From Arthrobacter sp. PM3 (GTDB taxonomy: Bacteria > Actinomycetota > Actinomycetes > Actinomycetales > Micrococcaceae): a stretch of 64,000 bases of DNA. Below the pieces are notes generated by a model, which made no database searches, had not been told where the DNA came from, and saw only the letters and a program-made list of their open reading frames with translations. Location of the stretch: contig NZ_CP022314.1 in the NCBI RefSeq assembly GCF_003352915.1, forward strand, positions 729,414 to 793,413, in the 5' to 3' direction. Positions within the stretch are counted from its first letter, which is position 1. Each line of letters begins with the position of its first letter. A program made the position numbers and the translations under genes. Shown piece by piece: positions 25,732-34,720 of the stretch.

Positions 25732-27612
25732 ATGACACATAGAACGGCTGGGAGCCCCCCGGCGCACGCCGCCAACCGGCACGACCCCCGGGTGCGCGAC
25801 GGCGCCGCCAAACCGCCCACCCACCGCAACCTTGGACTGACCCCCACGTGGCATGTCGGCGCCCTCGCCGCGGCCGCCGCAGTGGCCCTCGTCCTCGGCG
25901 TCTGGAGCATGACGCAGGTCGATCCCACGCGGATCGGCGGGTCCGGACTCATTGATGTCCTCCCGCCGGCCTACTTCGTCGCCCTCGCTCTCAGCCTGAC
26001 CGGGTTTGTGGCCTCGCTGAGCCTCCGCCGCCTCGTTCCGGCCCTCCTGACGTGGCAAATCATGGTCACGGTGGTCGTGCTGCACGGCGCCGACGCCGTC
26101 ATCCATGGCCTGCCGCGGCTTGAGGCCAGCTACCGGCATCTGGGCATCGCCGACACCATCGCCCAGTCAGGGCAGCTGAATCCGAACCTGGACGCCTACT
26201 TCAACTGGCCAGGATTCTTCAATCTGCTCGCCATGCTGTCCGGCGCAACCGGGACCAAGGACCTCATGGGCATCGCCACGTGGGCGCCGGTCGGAATCAA
26301 CATCCTCCTGCTGGCACCCCTGCTGGCCCTGGCCCGGCGCCTGACCGCCAATCCGCGCCAGGCGTGGGCGGCCGTCTGGATCTTCTACCTGGCCAGCTGG
26401 ATCGGGCAGGACTATCTGTCGCCGCAGGGCTATTCGTTCCTCCTCCTCGTCACGCTGGTGGCCTGCCTGCTGTGCGTCTTTGGCGGATGGGCCTGGCCCC
26501 CGGACCGCACCCGGTCCTCCCGGTGGCTGACCCGGAATGTCACCAGGCTGGACGGCGCTGTTCCCCGGCAGGGCATCATCGAGCCGTCACCGAGGGACGC
26601 GGCGGTGCTCGTGGTGGTCTGCGGGCTGCTGCTGCTGGCCATGACGACTTCACATCAGCTCACCCCGTTTGCCGCGATCCCCATCCTGGCGGCGCTGCTG
26701 CTGACCGGCCGCCTGCGGCTGCGCTTCCTGCCGGTACTTGCCGTTGTCCTGCCTGTCGGCTGGCTGTTCTTTGCGGCATCGACTTTCCTTGAAGGACACT
26801 TCGGCCAGCTGTTCAGCGCCCTCGGTGACATCGGCGCGAACAGCTTCGGCGCCCTGAGCACCCGGGTCTCCGGCAGCGACGCCCACGTGTTCGTCGTCTA
26901 CACGCGCATGGCCGAGGTCGCGCTGGTCTGGATTCTCGCGGCCATCGGCGCTTTCATGGGCTACCGGCGGAAAGCGCCGTGGCTGGCCGCCGCGGCCGGG
27001 GCCCTTGCCCCGCTGGTCCTCATTCCGCTCCAGCCATACGGCGGTGAACTGCTCCTGCGGCTGTATCTGTTCAGCCTGCCGTTCGCCGTCTGCCTGGCGG
27101 TGCTGCCGCTGATGTCTGACCGGTCGGCCGGGCTGAGCCTCCGGCGCGCCGTCGGGCTGCTGCTGATGGGCGCCGTCCTGGCCACGACCACGATCGTTTC
27201 GCGCTACGGAAACGACAGCATGGAGAGCTTCAATGACGACGAGATCGCTGTCGTGAACCACCTCTATGCCACCGCGCCCACCGGTGCCGTCCTCATCGAG
27301 GCGGTCCGCAACACCCCGTGGAGATTCCAGCACTACGCGGAGTACGACTACCGGGCGCTCGTGCCTGCCGAGCCCATTCCCGACGCCCCGCCGCTCAGCT
27401 GCGACGCCGCCAACCAGATCGCCCGCAAGGCGGGCGCGTACCTGATCATTACCGAAAGCCAGCAGGCGGCGGCCGAACTCCGCGGCTCAACCCCTACCGG
27501 CGACCTTCAACGTTTTATCGCCACATGCGCCACCAGTCCGGGCTGGACGAAGGTATATGAGAACGCCGGCGGCGTGATTTTTCACATCGAAGGAGTTAGC
27601 AATGCCAAGTGA
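25732..27612 (+). CDS. Large polytopic membrane protein, GT-C or polymerase-like
   Basis: A 626-residue protein with about 10-12 helices between residues 40 and 490 and a soluble C-terminal tail (about 500-626). The first external loop holds an HGADAVIHGLPRLEASY to NLDAYFNWPGF block with acidic and aromatic residues, the style of GT-C glycosyltransferases or Wzy polymerases. The ATG at 25732 follows the fusion gene by 11 bp. It would use or polymerise lipid-linked sugars at the outer face. No family signature is decisive. Confidence 0.7.
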   Translation: MTHRTAGSPPAHAANRHDPRVRDGAAKPPTHRNLGLTPTWHVGALAAAAAVALVLGVWSMTQVDPTRIGGSGLIDVLPPAYFVALALSLTGFVASLSLRRLVPALLTWQIMVTVVVLHGADAVIHGLPRLEASYRHLGIADTIAQSGQLNPNLDAYFNWPGFFNLLAMLSGATGTKDLMGIATWAPVGINILLLAPLLALARRLTANPRQAWAAVWIFYLASWIGQDYLSPQGYSFLLLVTLVACLLCVFGGWAWPPDRTRSSRWLTRNVTRLDGAVPRQGIIEPSPRDAAVLVVVCGLLLLAMTTSHQLTPFAAIPILAALLLTGRLRLRFLPVLAVVLPVGWLFFAASTFLEGHFGQLFSALGDIGANSFGALSTRVSGSDAHVFVVYTRMAEVALVWILAAIGAFMGYRRKAPWLAAAAGALAPLVLIPLQPYGGELLLRLYLFSLPFAVCLAVLPLMSDRSAGLSLRRAVGLLLMGAVLATTTIVSRYGNDSMESFNDDEIAVVNHLYATAPTGAVLIEAVRNTPWRFQHYAEYDYRALVPAEPIPDAPPLSCDAANQIARKAGAYLIITESQQAAAELRGSTPTGDLQRFIATCATSPGWTKVYENAGGVIFHIEGVSNAK

Positions 27613-27985
27613 ACGCAGCTACGTGACTTACACGACGGCGGCCGTCGCCGTCGCCGCCATCCCGCTTTCGTTCGTCGGGCCCGAGGGCCTGCGCCTGGCG
27701 GTGATCGGCCTGCTGATGCTGGCCGGGCCCGGGACAGCGCTGGTCCTGCTCCTGCGTCTGGACCCGCCGCGTTCGGCGCAGGCCACCGGCGCACTCCCCC
27801 TCAGCATCGCCATCGCCATCGCCACCAGCCTCGCTATGTCCACCCTCGTGGCGACAGCCATGATCTATGCGCGGCTCTGGTCACCGCCGGCAGGCGTCTG
27901 CATCCTCGCGCTCGTCACCCTCGCCTTCCTGGGCCTTGAGCTCAGGAGGCCGCGGCGCGCCGTGTCACAGGTGCGTGCGAAATGA
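27602..27985 (+). CDS. Small membrane protein of the glycan operon
   Basis: A 127-residue protein with three or four hydrophobic segments (about 11-27, 30-52, 60-86, 95-112) and a basic C-terminus. It overlaps the upstream polytopic gene by 11 bp and the next small gene by ATGA, so translational coupling is likely. GAAGGAG precedes the ATG. I recognise no family. It may be an accessory subunit of the membrane glycan machinery. Confidence 0.75.
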   Translation: MPSERSYVTYTTAAVAVAAIPLSFVGPEGLRLAVIGLLMLAGPGTALVLLLRLDPPRSAQATGALPLSIAIAIATSLAMSTLVATAMIYARLWSPPAGVCILALVTLAFLGLELRRPRRAVSQVRAK

Positions 27986-28161
27986 TCGTCTTCCTGACCG
28001 GGCTGGCCACGGTCTCGGCCCTCGTGACCTGCGATGTGCTGCGCGTCCTGAAGCCGGACAAGGCCCTCCCCCGGCCCGTACTGATCATCACCGCAGCCCT
28101 GCTGGCGATCGTCGCAGTCTCCGCGGTGGTGCGCCTGGTGCAGCTGACACAGCTGGCGTGA
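27982..28161 (+). CDS. 59-residue membrane peptide
   Basis: An ORF of 59 codons plus stop, starting at an ATG whose ATGA overlaps the stop of the 127-residue gene. It encodes two hydrophobic helices (about 1-22, 33-55) separated by a short charged loop (LKPDKALPRP). Coding is supported by the overlap, by strong GC bias at third positions and by the tail-to-tail packing of the operon. Function unknown; possibly a small partner of the preceding membrane proteins. Confidence 0.65.
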   Translation: MIVFLTGLATVSALVTCDVLRVLKPDKALPRPVLIITAALLAIVAVSAVVRLVQLTQLA

Positions 28162-28173
28162 ACTCGCCCAGCC

Positions 28174-28197
28174 GTGCCGGCGCCATGGCGCCGGCAC
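28174..28197. repeat. 24-bp perfect palindrome
   Basis: A gap-free palindrome (each half GTGCCGGCGCCA, or its complement) between the 59-codon gene and the secreted jelly-roll gene. In RNA it would form a 10-bp stem with a CAUG loop. No U-run follows, so it is more likely an mRNA-processing or stability hairpin, or a protein site, than a terminator. Confidence 0.7.
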
Positions 28198-28235
28198 ACC
28201 TGAACAAATCCACCCCAGCACGGAAAGTACTGTCC

Positions 28236-28964
28236 ATGAGAAAACTCAAAGCCCTCAGCATGGCGGGAACGCTCGGATTGCTCGTAGCCGGTTCCCTTGT
28301 TTTTGGCTCCGCCCAGGCCGCTACCGCTGCAACCTGCAGCCCCGCGCCGACCAACTCCTATCCCGGAACGGTCGTGCTGGCCACAGGATTCGAGGCGGGC
28401 GGCTGGTGCGGCCTGATTCCCCAGGTAGGGGGCACGGGCACGGCCACTATTTCCAGCTCCACGAAACACGCCGGCTCGAAATCGGCCAAGCTCCACGTCA
28501 CCACGGACTCCGGCTCGCTCGCCAACCTTTCTTCCCCGGCCTTTGCCTCGGGAACCAAGACCTCGTACGCGGACGGCTGGTTCAACATCACCGTTGCCGG
28601 TGTTTCGGGCAATGACGTCCCATACTTCCGGTTCTTTTCCGGCTCCACCCGGGTTGCCGACATTTACCGGTACAACAGCAACGGGCAGCTGTGGCTCCGG
28701 GTGACGTCGCCCAGCGGCTCCTTCGTGTACACCAAGCTGGTCTCCTCAAGCATTTCCCTGAGCGCCTGGCACCACGTGAGCATGCGGGTGACGGCCAACG
28801 GCAGCTCAACCACCATCCAGGTATGGTTCGACGGCGTCCAGCGGTACAGCAGTTCCAGCGTCAGCATGCTCGGCAGCAGCCTGAGCAAGGTTCAGCTGGG
28901 GGCCGAGCATTACCGGCAAAAGGGCGACGAATACATCGACGACGTCATCATCAAGCGCTCCTAG
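28236..28964 (+). CDS. Secreted LamG-like jelly-roll protein
   Basis: A 242-residue exported protein. A signal peptide (1-33, cleavage after AQAATA or similar) precedes a concanavalin-A-like beta-sandwich: VVLATGFEAGGWCGLI, HAGSKSAKLHVTTDSG, YADGWFNITV, WHHVSMRVTANGSSTTIQVWFDGVQRY and YIDDVIIKRS. Similar folds bind or cleave polysaccharides; no catalytic residues are recognisable. As the last gene of the surface-glycan operon it probably acts on, or anchors to, the exported polymer. Confidence 0.8.
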   Translation: MRKLKALSMAGTLGLLVAGSLVFGSAQAATAATCSPAPTNSYPGTVVLATGFEAGGWCGLIPQVGGTGTATISSSTKHAGSKSAKLHVTTDSGSLANLSSPAFASGTKTSYADGWFNITVAGVSGNDVPYFRFFSGSTRVADIYRYNSNGQLWLRVTSPSGSFVYTKLVSSSISLSAWHHVSMRVTANGSSTTIQVWFDGVQRYSSSSVSMLGSSLSKVQLGAEHYRQKGDEYIDDVIIKRS

Positions 28965-28975
28965 GCAAGCGAACG

Positions 28976-29010
28976 GCGGGCAGCCTCACTCCGACGACTT
29001 GGCTGCCCGC
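28976..29010. terminator. Hairpin between convergent genes, inside the trpF 3' end
   Basis: A 10-bp perfect stem (28976-28985 with 29001-29010) with a 15-nt loop. It lies at the junction of the glycan operon and the convergent trpF and includes the trpF stop codon. No U-run follows on either strand, so termination strength is uncertain. Confidence 0.5.
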
Positions 29011-29612
29011 ACGAAATCCCCGATTTTGGCCAGGTCCTTGACGCCGCGCGCCGACTCGACCCCCGAGGAGACGTCGACGCCCCACGCACCGGCTTCCGCG
29101 GCCGCGCGGGCCACATTGGCCGGGTCGAGGCCGCCGGCCAGGAGCCACTTCCGTCCAGTGAGGGATCCAGCCAAGGATCCGGACACGGATTTGGCCCGGA
29201 CGGAGCCGTAGTCCCAGGCTTCGCCGGAGCCGGGGACAGCGGCATCGATCAGGAGCAGCTCCTCGCCCCAGTCCTCGAAGGCTTCCGGGGAGGCTGCCAT
29301 GGTGACGGCCCGGATGAGCTTCATCCCGGCGTCGTGCACTGTCCGGACGTCCGCCGCCGAACGGTCGCCGTGGAGCTGGACCCAGTCCAGGCCCGCCTCG
29401 CGGGCCACGGCGACGGCGTCGGCCGCGGATTCGTGCCGGAACACCCCCACGGCCGGCAGTCCGGCCGGGACATCGGCGAGCAGAATCCTGACCTGTTCCG
29501 GCGTGACCTGGCGCGGGCTGCGGGTCAGGACGAAGCCGACCGCGTCCGCGCCCGCCCGGGCCGCGGTGCGCACTGATTCCGGGGTGCTCAGGCCGCAGAC
29601 TTTGACGAACAT
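28986..29612 (-). CDS. trpF: Phosphoribosylanthranilate isomerase TrpF
   Basis: A 208-residue TIM-barrel enzyme of tryptophan synthesis, converting N-(5-phosphoribosyl)anthranilate to CdRP. Motifs are FVKVCGLSTPESV with the catalytic Cys (about 5), GFVLTRSPRQVT, VGVFRHES, VQLHGDRS, LIDAAVPGSGEAWDY with the catalytic-region Asp, and LAGGLDPANV. It is monocistronic and away from other trp genes, as is often the case in actinobacteria. Length is normal. Confidence 0.95.
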   Translation of the reverse strand: MFVKVCGLSTPESVRTAARAGADAVGFVLTRSPRQVTPEQVRILLADVPAGLPAVGVFRHESAADAVAVAREAGLDWVQLHGDRSAADVRTVHDAGMKLIRAVTMAASPEAFEDWGEELLLIDAAVPGSGEAWDYGSVRAKSVSGSLAGSLTGRKWLLAGGLDPANVARAAAEAGAWGVDVSSGVESARGVKDLAKIGDFVRAAKSSE

Positions 29613-29732
29613 TCGGGCTCCTTTTGAACGCTTCCTGCCTTGACGTTAGCAAGACCGGGCATCCGCCGCCGACTTCACGACGGCTCCGGTTCGATCGTCC
29701 GGCACGGTGGTCCGGCCCGATAGGCTGAGGCG

Positions 29733-30368
29733 ATGCAGATCATCCGCTATGCCGAGCTCAATGCAACCCCCTGGCGCAACGGCGGCGGGGTGACCCGCGA
29801 ACTGGCACGGCACCCCCGGGCCGCGTCGGGGCAAAACGGCGCGGACAGCACCCCGTCGGACTGGCGCATCAGCATTGCCGAGGTCGCCTCGGCCGGGCCC
29901 TTCTCCGCCTTCACCGGCATGGACCGCGTGCTGACCGTCATTGACGGCGAGTTGCTGCTCCTGAGCGTGGACGGAGCCGAGCACCCGCTGGAGAAGTACC
30001 GCCCATTCCGGTTCTCCGGCGACGCGGACTCCGCGGGCGCACTTCCCACGGGCGACATCATGGACCTGAACGTCATTACCCGCAACGGCGCCTATAGGGG
30101 TTACACGTCCATCGTCGAACTCTCGAAGAAGCGCGCCTATCCGCTGTTCGCGGGCCAGTTCGGCATCCTGCTGCAGGGCCAGGCCAGCGTCAGTCCCGCC
30201 CCGGCAGCCCCCGTGGAACCGCCGGCCGCCGGCGCATCCGCGCCCGAGCGGATCGAGCTGAGCCGTTACGACGCCGTCGTCGGTGCGGATGCGCAGACGC
30301 CGGAAGTCCTCGGCCGCGGCTTCCTGGCGGTCGTCTCCATCGACGCGGTAGAGGCGGCGGCGCGGTAG
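29733..30368 (+). CDS. hutD: HutD-family cupin protein
   Basis: A 211-residue bicupin with the HutD signature: ATPWRNGGGVTREL, DWRISIAEVASAGPFSAFTGMDRVLTVIDG and FSGD, then DIMDLNVITRNG. HutD occurs with histidine-utilisation genes and is thought to limit urocanate or formylglutamate build-up, but no hut genes are present in this window. It converges on the potC-like permease gene. Family recognition is strong; function here is not. Confidence 0.88.
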   Translation: MQIIRYAELNATPWRNGGGVTRELARHPRAASGQNGADSTPSDWRISIAEVASAGPFSAFTGMDRVLTVIDGELLLLSVDGAEHPLEKYRPFRFSGDADSAGALPTGDIMDLNVITRNGAYRGYTSIVELSKKRAYPLFAGQFGILLQGQASVSPAPAAPVEPPAAGASAPERIELSRYDAVVGADAQTPEVLGRGFLAVVSIDAVEAAAR

Positions 30369-30391
30369 CGTCCACCGGCGCCCGGCAACGA

Positions 30392-31219
30392 TTAGCCCTT
30401 CTCGGCCTTCACCCGCGCCCCGCCGACACCGACCGACTCCCCGGAGAGCCGCTGCGCGAGCCAGATGGGCACGATCGAGACCACGATCAGCACGACGGCG
30501 ACGACGTTGACCACGGGCGCCTGGTTCGGGCGGAACAGGTTCTGCAGGATCCAGATCGGCAGCGTGGTCTCCCCCGCCCCGATGGTGAACGTGGTGACGA
30601 TGATCTCGTCGAAGCTCAGCGCGAAGGCCAGCAGCCCGCCGGCCAGCAGCGCAGAACGCAGTTGCGGGAAGGTCACCAGGTTGAACGTGGTGAAGACGCC
30701 GGCGCCGAGGTCGGCGGACGCTTCCTCCAGCCCGGGGCTCATGCGCCGGAGCCGGGCAATGACGTTGTTGAACACCGTCACCATGCAGAAGGTGGCGTGC
30801 GCGATCACGACCGTCCAAAGGCTCAGCGGGACGCCGAGGATGGTGGTGAACATGTTGTTCAGGGCGATGCCGGTGACGACGCCGGGCAGCGCGATCGGCA
30901 GGATCACCAGGAGGTTGATGACGTCCCGGCCAAAAAACGCGTACCGCTGCAGTGACAGCGCCAGCAGCGTCCCCAGCACCAGCGAGACGACGGTTGCGAC
31001 CACGGCCACCCACAGGGAGGACACGACGGCCTCGCGGACGCCCGGGGAGTCGAAGGCCTTGCCCCACCACTCCAGGGTGAAGCCTTTGGGCGGCCAGCCG
31101 AATGTCCGGTCCGCATTGAACGAGTTCACCACCACCAGCAGCAGCGGCGTGTAGATGAACAGGAACACGAGCGCGGTGATGACGCCCAGGACCACTTTGG
31201 CGCTGCGGGAAAGTCTCAT
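30392..31219 (-). CDS. potC: Polyamine-type ABC transporter permease (PotC-like)
   Basis: A 275-residue permease with six helices and a binding-protein-dependent transport loop (ARLRRMSPGLEEASADLGAGVFTTFNLVTFPQL, about 150-180). It matches the PotC half of spermidine/putrescine importers. It is the last gene of an operon ordered potA, potD, potB, potC and starts 13 bp after potB. Substrate may be a polyamine or a related amine; this follows from similarity only. Confidence 0.88.
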   Translation of the reverse strand: MRLSRSAKVVLGVITALVFLFIYTPLLLVVVNSFNADRTFGWPPKGFTLEWWGKAFDSPGVREAVVSSLWVAVVATVVSLVLGTLLALSLQRYAFFGRDVINLLVILPIALPGVVTGIALNNMFTTILGVPLSLWTVVIAHATFCMVTVFNNVIARLRRMSPGLEEASADLGAGVFTTFNLVTFPQLRSALLAGGLLAFALSFDEIIVTTFTIGAGETTLPIWILQNLFRPNQAPVVNVVAVVLIVVSIVPIWLAQRLSGESVGVGGARVKAEKG

Positions 31220-31232
31220 GGTGCTCCTCGCG

Positions 31233-32162
31233 CTACAGGTTGTTCAGGGCGCCGGTACGGCGGACGATGAAGAGGTAGAACATGATGATGGCGATCGGCA
31301 CCAGCGAGACCGCCGCGGCGAACGGCAGGTTGTTCGCCGCGCCGACGTTGGCGTAGACCACGGTGCCGAGCATCTGCGTGGTCCCGCCGACAATTTGCGC
31401 CGTGATGTAGTCGCCCAGGGACAGGGAAAACGTGAAGATCGTGCCCGCGATGATGGAGGGGACCAGCAGCGGAAGCATGACAAGGCGCATGGTGGTCAGC
31501 GGTTTCGCGCCGAGGTCCCCGGAGGCCTCCAGCAGGGAGTCCGGCACCCGGTCAAAGCCGGCATAGATCGGCAGGATCATGTACGGCAGCCAGATGTAGG
31601 ACAGGGTCAGGATGACGGCGGTCTCGCCGTACCCCGGCGATGACAGGCCGATCGGCGCCCCCAGCCATTCCAGCAGCCCGCCCTCGGCCAGGACATTCCG
31701 CCAGGCGTACGCCTTGACCAGGTAGCTGGCCCACAGCGGCATCAGCACGGCCACCACGAGCAGTTTCTCCCAGCGGGCGGGAGCCACCTTGGCGATGAAG
31801 AACGCGATGGGCAGCGCCAGGACCATGTCGATCAGGGTGACCGCCACCGCGATCCATAAGGTGCGCAGCGTGATCCGCTGGTACACCGGGTCGGTCAGGA
31901 CCGTGACGATGTTCTCGGTGGTCCACTCCGTGGACACCTGCCCGGTGAAGGTGTCCACGGTCCAGAACGCTGTGACCAGCAGTGCGGCCAGGGCCGCAAT
32001 GTAGACCAGCACCAGCCACAGCGCCGGTGCCGTGAGCAGCCCGGCAAGCCGAAGCCGGGGCGAACGGTGCAGCAGTGCCGAGAACGTGTTGGCCTTCGCC
32101 CGGGGCACGTCCCCGGCTGTGCGGGGTGCCCCGGGCGGAAGCTGCTGGATCTGTTGTGCCAT
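31233..32162 (-). CDS. potB: Polyamine-type ABC transporter permease (PotB-like)
   Basis: A 309-residue permease with six helices after a 30-residue N-terminal tail. The EAA loop is DRVPDSLLEASGDLGAKPLTTMRLVMLPLLVPS (about 210-240). It pairs with the PotC-like protein to form the channel. A 7-bp hairpin lies between the potD stop and this ATG and may set the stoichiometry of binding protein over permease. Confidence 0.88.
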   Translation of the reverse strand: MAQQIQQLPPGAPRTAGDVPRAKANTFSALLHRSPRLRLAGLLTAPALWLVLVYIAALAALLVTAFWTVDTFTGQVSTEWTTENIVTVLTDPVYQRITLRTLWIAVAVTLIDMVLALPIAFFIAKVAPARWEKLLVVAVLMPLWASYLVKAYAWRNVLAEGGLLEWLGAPIGLSSPGYGETAVILTLSYIWLPYMILPIYAGFDRVPDSLLEASGDLGAKPLTTMRLVMLPLLVPSIIAGTIFTFSLSLGDYITAQIVGGTTQMLGTVVYANVGAANNLPFAAAVSLVPIAIIMFYLFIVRRTGALNNL

Positions 32163-32177
32163 CTCGCCTTAGTTTCT

Positions 32178-32195
32178 GCCGGCCGCCGGGCCGGC
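32178..32195 (-). terminator. Small intercistronic hairpin between potD and potB
   Basis: A 7-bp GC stem (GCCGGCC with GGCCGGC) and a 4-nt loop, with no U-run. Such hairpins after a binding-protein gene commonly stabilise the upstream message. Confidence 0.4.
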
Positions 32196-32235
32196 TGGTG
32201 ATGTGCAGGTTCGCTGCCGCGTGGGGGGGTCGGAC

Positions 32236-33423
32236 TCAGCCCTTGATTTCCGTCCAGGCCTTGGTCCATTCCGAGTAGTCGGTACACTTGACGTCCTTGC
32301 GGCCGTCCAGGCATGCCGCCACCGGGGTGGTCCAGTACCAGATCTTTTCGGCGTAGGCCTCGTCACCGGAGTGGTAGGTCTCGCAGTGCTTGGGGTCCTT
32401 GGTCTGCCCGCAGGCCTTGGCATTGGCCGGCGACTCGCCGAAGTACTCCGCCACCTGAGCGTTCACCTTGGGGCTGGCGATGTAGTCAAGCCACTTGTAC
32501 GCGCAGTTCGGGTTCTTGGTCTTGGACCCGATCATCCACGTGTCCGACCACCCCGTGGCGCCCTCCGACGGAAGGAAGGCTGCAACCTTGGCGCCGTTGG
32601 CCTCGGCGAGGTTCGCCCCCACCTGCCAGGTGGTGCCGACCACGGTGCTGCCGGACGTGAAGGCCTGGACTTCCTTGACGACGTCGCTCCAGTACTCGCC
32701 GACGTGCGTGCGCTGCTGCTTGAGCAGGTCGACGGCGGCGGCCAGCTGGTCCTTGTCCAGTGCGTAGGGGTTCTTGATGCCCAGCTCCGGCTTGTGCGCC
32801 ATGAGGTAGACGCCGGCGTCGGCGATGTAGATGGGCGAATCGTAGGCCGTGACCTTGCCGGTGTTCTTGGCGGCGTCGTCAAACACGGCGTTCCACGAGG
32901 TGGGCGCCGGGGTGACCTTGTCCGTGGAGTACATCAGCAGGTTGGCGCCCCAGCCGTGGGGCATCCCGTAGTTCACACCGTCAACTGTGTTCCAGGCCTT
33001 GTCCTTCAGGAACGGGTAGATGTCCGGGTAGTTCTTGAGCAGGCTCATGTTGACCGGCTGCACATCCTGCCCGGCGACGAGCCGCAGCGAGGCATCGCCG
33101 GAGGCCGAGATGACGTCGTACTGTCCGGTGCGCATCAGGGTCACGGCCTCGTCCGAGGTGCCGAAGGGCTTGAAACTGACCTTGCACCCGGTTTCCTGTT
33201 CGAACGGGTGCACCCAGTCCACCGCGGGGTCGTTGCTGCCGTCCTCCACATACCCGGGCCAGCCGAGGATGGACAGCTGGCCCTCGCCGGCGCCGATCTC
33301 GGTCTTGGCCGGCTGCGCCGACGGCGAGGAGCCCCCTCCGCCGCTGGTTCCGCAGCCGGCGAGCGCCAGCGCTGCCGCCGCAACCGCCCCGATCACGAGG
33401 GAGGCTTTTGTTCTGGGTGCCAT
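32236..33423 (-). CDS. potD: Polyamine-type ABC transporter binding lipoprotein (PotD-like)
   Basis: A 395-residue binding protein with a lipoprotein signal (VAAAALALAGC, Cys about 24) and a type II periplasmic fold. Motifs such as LSILGWPGYVEDGSNDPAVDWVHPFEQETGCKV, YDVISASGDASLRL, and the late MIGSKTKNPNCAYKWLDYIASP match the PotD/PotF group. The ATG at 33423 opens just after the potA stop. It captures the ligand outside the membrane and delivers it to PotBC. Confidence 0.9.
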   Translation of the reverse strand: MAPRTKASLVIGAVAAAALALAGCGTSGGGGSSPSAQPAKTEIGAGEGQLSILGWPGYVEDGSNDPAVDWVHPFEQETGCKVSFKPFGTSDEAVTLMRTGQYDVISASGDASLRLVAGQDVQPVNMSLLKNYPDIYPFLKDKAWNTVDGVNYGMPHGWGANLLMYSTDKVTPAPTSWNAVFDDAAKNTGKVTAYDSPIYIADAGVYLMAHKPELGIKNPYALDKDQLAAAVDLLKQQRTHVGEYWSDVVKEVQAFTSGSTVVGTTWQVGANLAEANGAKVAAFLPSEGATGWSDTWMIGSKTKNPNCAYKWLDYIASPKVNAQVAEYFGESPANAKACGQTKDPKHCETYHSGDEAYAEKIWYWTTPVAACLDGRKDVKCTDYSEWTKAWTEIKG

Positions 33424-33462
33424 GATCCTTACCTTTCGAGGTGGGTTGAAGAGATGGAGTGG

Positions 33463-34536
33463 TCAGCCGCCGTGCGCCGGAAGCCAGACGACGGCGTCGT
33501 CGTCCCAGCTGACGGTGACGGGCCGGCCCACCAGCTCCGCGTCGCTGCCGGGAAGCGTCTCCGGGACGAGCGCGACGACGGCGGGACCGCCGTCGAGCTG
33601 GACCCGCACCTGGGTGGCGTGCCCGACGTACACGAACGACGTCACGATCCCCGGCCGTGAGGTGGTGCCGGGCCGGTGGTCCGGTTCCCCGGACCAGGCG
33701 AGGCGCAGGCGCTCGGGGCGGATGCACAGCGGCTCCTCCCGGCCGTAGACGGCCCGGGCCTGGGCGGCGTCGAAAATGTTGGAGGTGCCGACGAAATTGG
33801 CCACGAAGACGCCGCCGGGGTGCTCGTAGATCTGGTGCGCGGTGCCGATCTGCTCGATGCTGCCGTTGTTGAAGACGCCGATCCTGTCACTCATGGTCAG
33901 GGCTTCTTCCTGATCGTGGGTGACGAAGATGAACGTGATGCCCAGCGAGCGCTGCAGCTCCTTGAGCTCGACCTGCATCTGCTGCCGGAGCTTCAGGTCA
34001 AGGGCACCGAGCGGCTCGTCCAGCAGGAGGACTTTCGGCTCAACGACCAGCGCCCGGGCCAGGGCAACCCGCTGCCGCTGCCCGCCGGAGAGCTGGGCGG
34101 GCTTGCGGCCGACGAACTTCCCCAGCTGGACGCGGTCCAGGGCCTCCCTGGCCCGTTCCCGGCGCTGGTTGCCGGGCATGCCGCGCACCCGCAGCCCGTA
34201 GGCGACGTTGTCCACGAGGGACATGTGCGGGAACAAGGCGTAGTCCTGGAAGACCGTGTTGACGTCCCGCTGGAACGGCGCCATCCCCGTGACGTCCTTG
34301 CCTTCGAGTTCGATGCTGCCGGAGGTCGGCAGTTCGAAGCCGGCGATGAGCCGCAGGACCGTGGTCTTGCCGGAGCCGGACGGGCCCAGCATGGAGAAGA
34401 ACTCCCCTTGCCGGATGTCCAGGTCCACGCCGTTGACCGCGACGGCGTCCCCGAAGACTTTGGTGAGCTTGCGAAGGCGGATTGCCGGGACCTCTTCGGT
34501 CCCGGTGGAGGTGCCAGCGGCCAGTGTTTCGGTCAT
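33463..34536 (-). CDS. potA: Polyamine-type ABC transporter ATPase (PotA-like)
   Basis: A 357-residue ATPase with Walker [10 protein letters not shown] (about 52-60), signature [15 protein letters not shown], Walker [13 protein letters not shown]-loop VTHDQEE and a C-terminal TOBE regulatory region (about 270-357). The ATG at 34536 is preferred over the 29-residue extension from 34623. It is first in the potADBC operon and diverges from the FadR-type regulator across a 184-bp region. Confidence 0.92.
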   Translation of the reverse strand: MTETLAAGTSTGTEEVPAIRLRKLTKVFGDAVAVNGVDLDIRQGEFFSMLGPSGSGKTTVLRLIAGFELPTSGSIELEGKDVTGMAPFQRDVNTVFQDYALFPHMSLVDNVAYGLRVRGMPGNQRRERAREALDRVQLGKFVGRKPAQLSGGQRQRVALARALVVEPKVLLLDEPLGALDLKLRQQMQVELKELQRSLGITFIFVTHDQEEALTMSDRIGVFNNGSIEQIGTAHQIYEHPGGVFVANFVGTSNIFDAAQARAVYGREEPLCIRPERLRLAWSGEPDHRPGTTSRPGIVTSFVYVGHATQVRVQLDGGPAVVALVPETLPGSDAELVGRPVTVSWDDDAVVWLPAHGG

Positions 34537-34720
34537 GCGGTGCGCCTTAGGTCGTTGCCGGATCATCCACGGGAAAGCCACGCAGCCGAATGTGATCCAG
34601 TCCACACCGGGCTGCTGGCCCAAATGCTATTACTTCATAGGTTTTATGTATAGACCCCCCGGCAAAGCCCGGATTAGGATGGCATCAGCCCGGATACCGG
34701 CGTAGGGAAGGGAGGCCCTG
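34537..34720. promoter_or_regulatory. Divergent promoter region of potA and FadR-type regulator
   Basis: This 184-bp intergenic region contains the only AT-rich patch nearby (34626-34656: TATTACTTCATAGG then TTTTATGTATAGAC). TATGTATAGA offers -10-like sequence on the + strand. A regulator site is expected here, but I see no clean palindrome. Confidence 0.4.
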
